From an uncultured Anaerolineaceae bacterium (GTDB lineage Bacteria; Chloroflexota; Anaerolineae; Promineifilales; Promineifilaceae), in NCBI GenBank assembly GCA_937967805.1, contig CALBTC010000139.1, forward strand, positions 1 through 51,377: a stretch of DNA of 51,377 bases, written 5' to 3'. Of this stretch, positions 47,827-51,377 are shown in pieces. Below the pieces are notes generated by a model. That model was not told the DNA's origin, did not search any database, and saw nothing but the letters and a program-made list of their open reading frames with translations. A program made the position numbers and the translations under genes. Positions within the stretch are counted from its first letter, which is position 1. The number at the start of each line of letters is the position of its first letter.

Positions 47827-49110
47827 CTAAGGTAAAAACTCGGCGGGATCGACAAAAGTTTCGTTTACCTTATCGTAAATGGTGTAATGGACGTGGGGGC
47901 CGGTTGCATAACCGACGGCTCCCATCATGCCCACAGCCTGGCCTCGCGTTACGGGTCCTTCGTCAACAAAGTATGAACGCGGATGCAGCAGCCAGACTAT
48001 CCATTCATCATTTTCAATGCGAATGGTGCTGTTGTACCATTGGTCTGTATAGGTTGTGACATTGCCCGGCATAGGCGCTTGCAAAATGGCTGAGCGGTTG
48101 CTGCTGGAAATATCTAAGCCGGGCAAACTGTAGCTACAGCCATGAATGTCTTGAGTTAGTAACGGCGATTCTGAAACGGGATTGAGCCGCGGCCTCTGAC
48201 TGTACCGCCCCAGTTTGTGTGGCTCGCCGAGACACGAACCATCGGTTGTGAAACGGCCGTTTGGCAAAGGCATCATCTCGCTGTTCCCTGTAGGCAATCC
48301 GGTAAACTCGCGCCACGCCTGGGTGCCCACATCATAGATTTGGGTGCTGATATTAAGAATTGCCAGGGATAACGGCCGTTCTTCCATGTCCATCTGTGTC
48401 ACAATCAAGCTCTGAAACGCCAAATGAGTGGGCCAGGCCCCCAAAGATGTGACGGCCACCGTGCCCAACTCTATATCCGAATAAATCATGTTGGCGTAAT
48501 TTTCATCATAGTTATTCATCACGTAGGCGGATTCATTGGCATCCAGACGAGACGCTGCACCGGCACCGGCATTATAAGCAAAATAACACCGTTTGATGGT
48601 GTCCGGATCGTGCGTCAGGTACGTCACTTCTGGGCAGCGTTGTTTGAACTCTACCGCAGCAATTGCCAATTGTTCGCTTACTTCCAGGTCAGATATGGGT
48701 CCCGGTGTAAAGCAAGCACGCTCGCCTGAACGGACCAAATCATAGGCCCCAATAATGCCGGTACAGTTTTCAGGGTTGCTGGCCTTCATGCTGTTTTCTT
48801 TAAACCACAGCACCAAAGGCACCTCGCGCGGAATGTCAGCTTCACGGGCAATGTGATCAGCGATCGGAGCCCATTTGATGACTGCTTCTTGAATATGGCT
48901 GGGCAGGGCGTATTGGCCTTCTAGATAGGTGCGACCACCGGCCAAAAGCCCGGTTACCAGCATGACAAACAGAAATGAATCAAATATGCCTCTCAGTATG
49001 CTGATGGCGATTAATTTTGGTTGCAGTCCTAACGCTGGTATGACCTGATTTTGTATCCAGATGCGAAACCAGTCTGGCAACCACTGCACCATCCTGAGAA
49101 AAGGAGACAT
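47827..49110 (-). CDS. Bifunctional peptidoglycan hydrolase: lysozyme-like (SLT) domain plus M23 peptidase
   Basis: 427 residues. N-terminal hydrophobic segment (about 37-58) after an amphipathic stretch anchors it in the membrane. The middle part (about 85-230) resembles lytic transglycosylases: candidate catalytic E105 in WFKENSMKA and the family's AYNAG motif (178-182). The C-terminal M23-like region has H376 in WLLHPRSYF and HVH at 406-408 in GYATGPHVHYTIY, giving the H-x-H zinc pair, but the usual first H-x3-D motif is not visible, so peptidase activity is uncertain. Cysteines (C116, C133, C159, C175) suggest disulfides. ATG 49110 lies only about three bases after the predicted transcription start of a good promoter, so the mRNA may be leaderless. 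Confidence 0.8.
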   Translation of the reverse strand: MSPFLRMVQWLPDWFRIWIQNQVIPALGLQPKLIAISILRGIFDSFLFVMLVTGLLAGGRTYLEGQYALPSHIQEAVIKWAPIADHIAREADIPREVPLVLWFKENSMKASNPENCTGIIGAYDLVRSGERACFTPGPISDLEVSEQLAIAAVEFKQRCPEVTYLTHDPDTIKRCYFAYNAGAGAASRLDANESAYVMNNYDENYANMIYSDIELGTVAVTSLGAWPTHLAFQSLIVTQMDMEERPLSLAILNISTQIYDVGTQAWREFTGLPTGNSEMMPLPNGRFTTDGSCLGEPHKLGRYSQRPRLNPVSESPLLTQDIHGCSYSLPGLDISSSNRSAILQAPMPGNVTTYTDQWYNSTIRIENDEWIVWLLHPRSYFVDEGPVTRGQAVGMMGAVGYATGPHVHYTIYDKVNETFVDPAEFLP

Positions 49111-49119
49111 AATAATAAC

Positions 49120-49147
49120 ATTATAGCTTCACATTAAGTAAAGTCAA
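49120..49147 (-). promoter_or_regulatory. Sigma-70-type promoter of the peptidoglycan hydrolase gene
   Basis: On the minus strand, TTGACT (49147-49142), 16 bases, TATAAT (49125-49120). The start codon at 49110 is so close that transcription would begin at or within a few bases of the ATG. Confidence 0.7.
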
Positions 49148-49239
49148 CAAAATTTATGTCATGTTATCATGGGTTCACAGAGGGGGAATTGGAAATTAGT
49201 CCTACTTGGAGGCAGATGTTGGCAAGAAGATAATTTAAA

Positions 49240-49297
49240 TGGGGAACGGCCGTTTCCGACCAAATCAATAACTATTTTGAACGGCCGTTTCCCCATC
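49240..49297. terminator. Inverted repeat built on two ACGGCCGT copies
   Basis: ATGGGGAACGGCCGTTTCC (from 49240) and GAACGGCCGTTTCCCCAT (49280-49297) are inverse copies apart from one extra A. The loop is AT-rich. It lies just after the stop of the dppC-like gene and may end that operon's transcripts. Confidence 0.55.
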
Positions 49298-49304
49298 AGA
49301 ATGA

Positions 49305-50267
49305 TTACCCTTTATCTCTTCCAGCATTAACTAACCGCGGGTCCAACGCATCGCGCAGGCCATCTCCCAGCAAATTAAACGCCAAAACCGTGATGGAAAT
49401 GGCAATGCCGGGCACAAACACAAGATGCGGTGCGCTGAAAAGCTGATTGCGCTCGCTGCCAAGCATGGTGCCCCATTCAGGAGTAGGTGGTTGCGCCCCT
49501 AGCCCCAGAAATGAGAGTGCGGCCGTATCTAAAATAGCCGTGGCCACGCCAAGCGTGGCTAAGACGATCAGCGGTGGAACCGCATTGGGTAAAATGCGTT
49601 TGATTAAAATTTGAAAGTTGCTGGCACCCATCGCCCGAGACGCTTCTACGTAATCTGTTTCGCGAATAGATAAAACGGCCGCACGGACCACCCGCGCGTA
49701 CGCCGGCATACTCACAATTGAAATTGCTAGCATCGCATTGGTTAATCCTGGACCAAGAACAAAAACAATCGCGATAGCCAGCAGCAAAAAGGGGAAGGCA
49801 AGAAAGATATCCATTATTCGCATAATGATATTATCAACCACGCCTCCCGTGTAACCGGCAAGCGCCCCTAAAAACGTGCCAGAAACGGCCGCTACCGTCA
49901 CCACAATAAAACCAATTTGTAACGAGACACGCGCTCCGTAAAGCATCCGCGAGAAGACATCTCTTACGTTGCCATCGGTACCTAGAAGATGTTGCGGTTG
50001 GTTCTCATCACAGCCCAACAAATGAATGCAAGGCGGCTGACGCTTTCTAATACCTTCCTCTTTTCCAATTAAAACATCCGTTGGATCAAACGGAGCGATA
50101 ACAGGTGCAAAAATGGCAAGAAGCGTAATGACAGCCAGGATACTCATTCCCACGATAGCGGATCGTTGTCGCAGAATTCGGCGTAAGGTTAGGCGCCACA
50201 AACTATTGGCTTTGTAATCCTGGATATCAGCAATATTGTCATCAGGGATTTGTGCGACTGAGGCCAT
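49305..50267 (-). CDS. Oligopeptide/dipeptide-type ABC transporter permease (DppC/OppC)
   Basis: 320 residues. N-terminal cytoplasmic tail, then six hydrophobic segments; the first (about 40-60) is followed by a periplasmic-type loop with APFDPTDVLIG, and the BPD_transp_1 domain contains the EAA loop DYVEASRAMGASNFQILIKRILPNAVPPLI. The C-terminal GDGLRDALDPRL is the signature ending of DppC/OppC. The substrate could be peptides, nickel or sugars; the binding protein is outside the window. Starts ten bases after the DppB-like gene, same operon. Four near-motif ACGGCCGC sites appear in the two permease genes, but no exact ACGGCCGT. Confidence 0.93.
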   Translation of the reverse strand: MASVAQIPDDNIADIQDYKANSLWRLTLRRILRQRSAIVGMSILAVITLLAIFAPVIAPFDPTDVLIGKEEGIRKRQPPCIHLLGCDENQPQHLLGTDGNVRDVFSRMLYGARVSLQIGFIVVTVAAVSGTFLGALAGYTGGVVDNIIMRIMDIFLAFPFLLLAIAIVFVLGPGLTNAMLAISIVSMPAYARVVRAAVLSIRETDYVEASRAMGASNFQILIKRILPNAVPPLIVLATLGVATAILDTAALSFLGLGAQPPTPEWGTMLGSERNQLFSAPHLVFVPGIAISITVLAFNLLGDGLRDALDPRLVNAGRDKG

Positions 50268-50277
50268 AATGATTTTG

Positions 50278-51357
50278 TTATTCCAAACGGATCCTTGGAT
50301 CCAAAACAGCGTACGATAAATCTACAATTAAATTAAATAGAACATAAATAAAGGCAACGACAATAACAAACCCTTGCAAAACAGGGAAATCACGGGCAAA
50401 GGTTGCTTCGACAACGCTTCGGCCCACGCCCGCCAGGCCAAAAATGGTCTCGGTTAAGACTGCGCCGCCTAAAATACCACCCAATTGCAACCCCACTATC
50501 GTTACAACTGGAAGCAGCGCATTACGGAAAGCGTGCTTGAGAACGACCTTACGTGGTGGTAACCCTTTGGCTTTTGCTGTCCGAATAAAGTCGAGCCCTA
50601 AAACTTCCAACATGCTGGAACGGGTCATACGGGCAATAATAGACATAGGAATCGTACTGAGGGCAACTGCCGGCAAGATAAGGTGTTTGAGGGCGTTCCA
50701 AAACACCTCCCAATCACCGGTAATGAAAGCATTAAAAATGAAATGATTGGCAATAAACTCGTATAGCAGAAATCTGAAGCTGCCTTCTTCTGCCTGCCAC
50801 TCCCACAGTTCATAAAATGGGGTTGGGACGACGCCGGCGGACAGGCGACCAGAGGGTGGCAGAACAAATGGCGTGTCCCTCAAAGTGACAGCAAACAGGT
50901 AGATGAGTAACAGCCCAAGAAAGAATACGGGAATAGAAATACCCGTATTTGCACCAATCATAACCACAACATCGGCCAGAGAGTTGCGCCTTACGGCCGC
51001 AATAATGCCTACAGGAATCCCAATTAATACAGCCAGAAACATAGCCGATACACCGAGTTCAATTGTCATGGGCAACCGCTCAGCCAGGATTAGCGTAACG
51101 GGCCGGCTAAAGCGAATAGACTCGCCTAAATCACCACGGGCCAGGCCACCCAAAAAGATGAAAAACTGCGTGCTAATGGGTTTGTCTAGCCCATGATTGC
51201 GAATAAAAACTTCGCAGGTTTCCTGGGTTGCTTTTTCGCCAAGAATTGCTTTGCACGGATCTCCTGGGATTGAACGTGCCAATACAAACGTGATCAGTAA
51301 TACGGCAAAGAGAACGGGTATGGAAAGCAATATGCGTCGAACTGTGTATTGAACCAT
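50278..51357 (-). CDS. Oligopeptide/dipeptide-type ABC transporter permease (DppB/OppB)
   Basis: 359 residues, a little longer than usual DppB because of an extra loop (about 180-225, PFYELWEWQAEEGSFRF). It starts MVQYTVRRILLSIPVLF with TM1 and the LARSIPGDPC motif. The EAA loop is LDFIRTAKAKGLPPRKVVLKHAFRNALLPVVT. It ends LFNLIVDLSYAVLDPRIRLE, the standard DppB end. Forms the membrane channel with the DppC-like partner. The gene is complete, with its start 20 bases from the right edge, so other operon members (binding protein, ATPases) are outside. Confidence 0.93.
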   Translation of the reverse strand: MVQYTVRRILLSIPVLFAVLLITFVLARSIPGDPCKAILGEKATQETCEVFIRNHGLDKPISTQFFIFLGGLARGDLGESIRFSRPVTLILAERLPMTIELGVSAMFLAVLIGIPVGIIAAVRRNSLADVVVMIGANTGISIPVFFLGLLLIYLFAVTLRDTPFVLPPSGRLSAGVVPTPFYELWEWQAEEGSFRFLLYEFIANHFIFNAFITGDWEVFWNALKHLILPAVALSTIPMSIIARMTRSSMLEVLGLDFIRTAKAKGLPPRKVVLKHAFRNALLPVVTIVGLQLGGILGGAVLTETIFGLAGVGRSVVEATFARDFPVLQGFVIVVAFIYVLFNLIVDLSYAVLDPRIRLE

Positions 51358-51377
51358 AGAAAATCCGGTTGTAACGA

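Larger units (their letters stand above)
269..49289. repeat. Highly iterated palindrome ACGGCCGT (about 75 copies)
   Basis: The octamer, often extended to AACGGCCGTT, is found about every 700 bases from 269-276 to 49282-49289, for example at 1799-1806. Within genes it is read as Thr-Ala-Val, Asn-Gly-Arg or Arg-Pro-Tyr depending on frame, so selection is on the DNA word, not on one peptide. It is densest in the subtilase gene. It is missing from about 40.4-43.4 kb (which includes the hicAB insert), 45.6-48.2 kb and the last 2 kb. It behaves like HIP1 of cyanobacteria but with a different sequence. Confidence 0.9.

Overview
The window is a 51.4 kb piece of a bacterial chromosome of moderate GC content. 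It most likely comes from a Chloroflexota (Anaerolineae-like) organism. That placement is inference: multi-GAF sensor kinases are packed together, the suf operon has a SufR-type repressor and a Rieske ferredoxin, secreted proteins have Ala/Thr-rich architecture, and no lipopolysaccharide or outer-membrane genes are seen. There are no rRNA genes, and no tRNA, CRISPR array or insertion sequence was recognised. The most striking sequence-level signal is the palindrome ACGGCCGT. It occurs about 75 times by hand count, where less than one is expected by chance, on average about once per 700 bases, mostly inside genes and in all reading frames.

Layout. 1-344: 3' end of serS. 399-3900 (minus): a GT4 glycosyltransferase containing a run of 15 A, an acetyltransferase and a DMT permease. 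4114-15585 (minus): a signalling locus. In transcription order it encodes a stand-alone receiver, a six-TM multi-GAF sensor, an SAM-dependent methyltransferase, a GAF histidine kinase split by one in-frame TAG, a threonine synthase-like enzyme fused to a receiver domain, and a receiver-histidine kinase hybrid. 15891-19056: a GH13 amylase, an unknown membrane-anchored protein, a YbaK-type deacylase and another lone receiver. 19173-23459 (minus): a 1428-residue secreted subtilase.

23686-33220 (plus): a glycan cluster with a tandem GT2 enzyme, three sulfotransferases, two further GT2 enzymes and a Wzm/Wzt-type ABC exporter. Together they suggest synthesis and export of a sulfated surface glycan. 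33292-43033: iron-sulfur cluster assembly. A SufR repressor and a DUF59 protein are transcribed leftward. sufC, sufB, sufD, a thiosulfate sulfurtransferase, sufS, sufU and a Rieske ferredoxin run rightward. An AT-rich accessory insert carrying hicAB separates sufU from the Rieske gene. A 240-base leader with a long closing stem and an intrinsic terminator precedes the sulfurtransferase and looks like an RNA regulator.

43165-51357: gyrA with its own promoter, a cold-shock-domain protein, then leftward cell-wall genes (a PH-like membrane protein, a LysM protein, and a lytic transglycosylase plus M23 peptidase), and finally two oligopeptide/dipeptide-type ABC permeases whose operon continues beyond the window. 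Period-7 tandem repeats able to form hairpins sit directly at the stop codons of several genes (18.6, 33.2, 36.8 and 39.4 kb).
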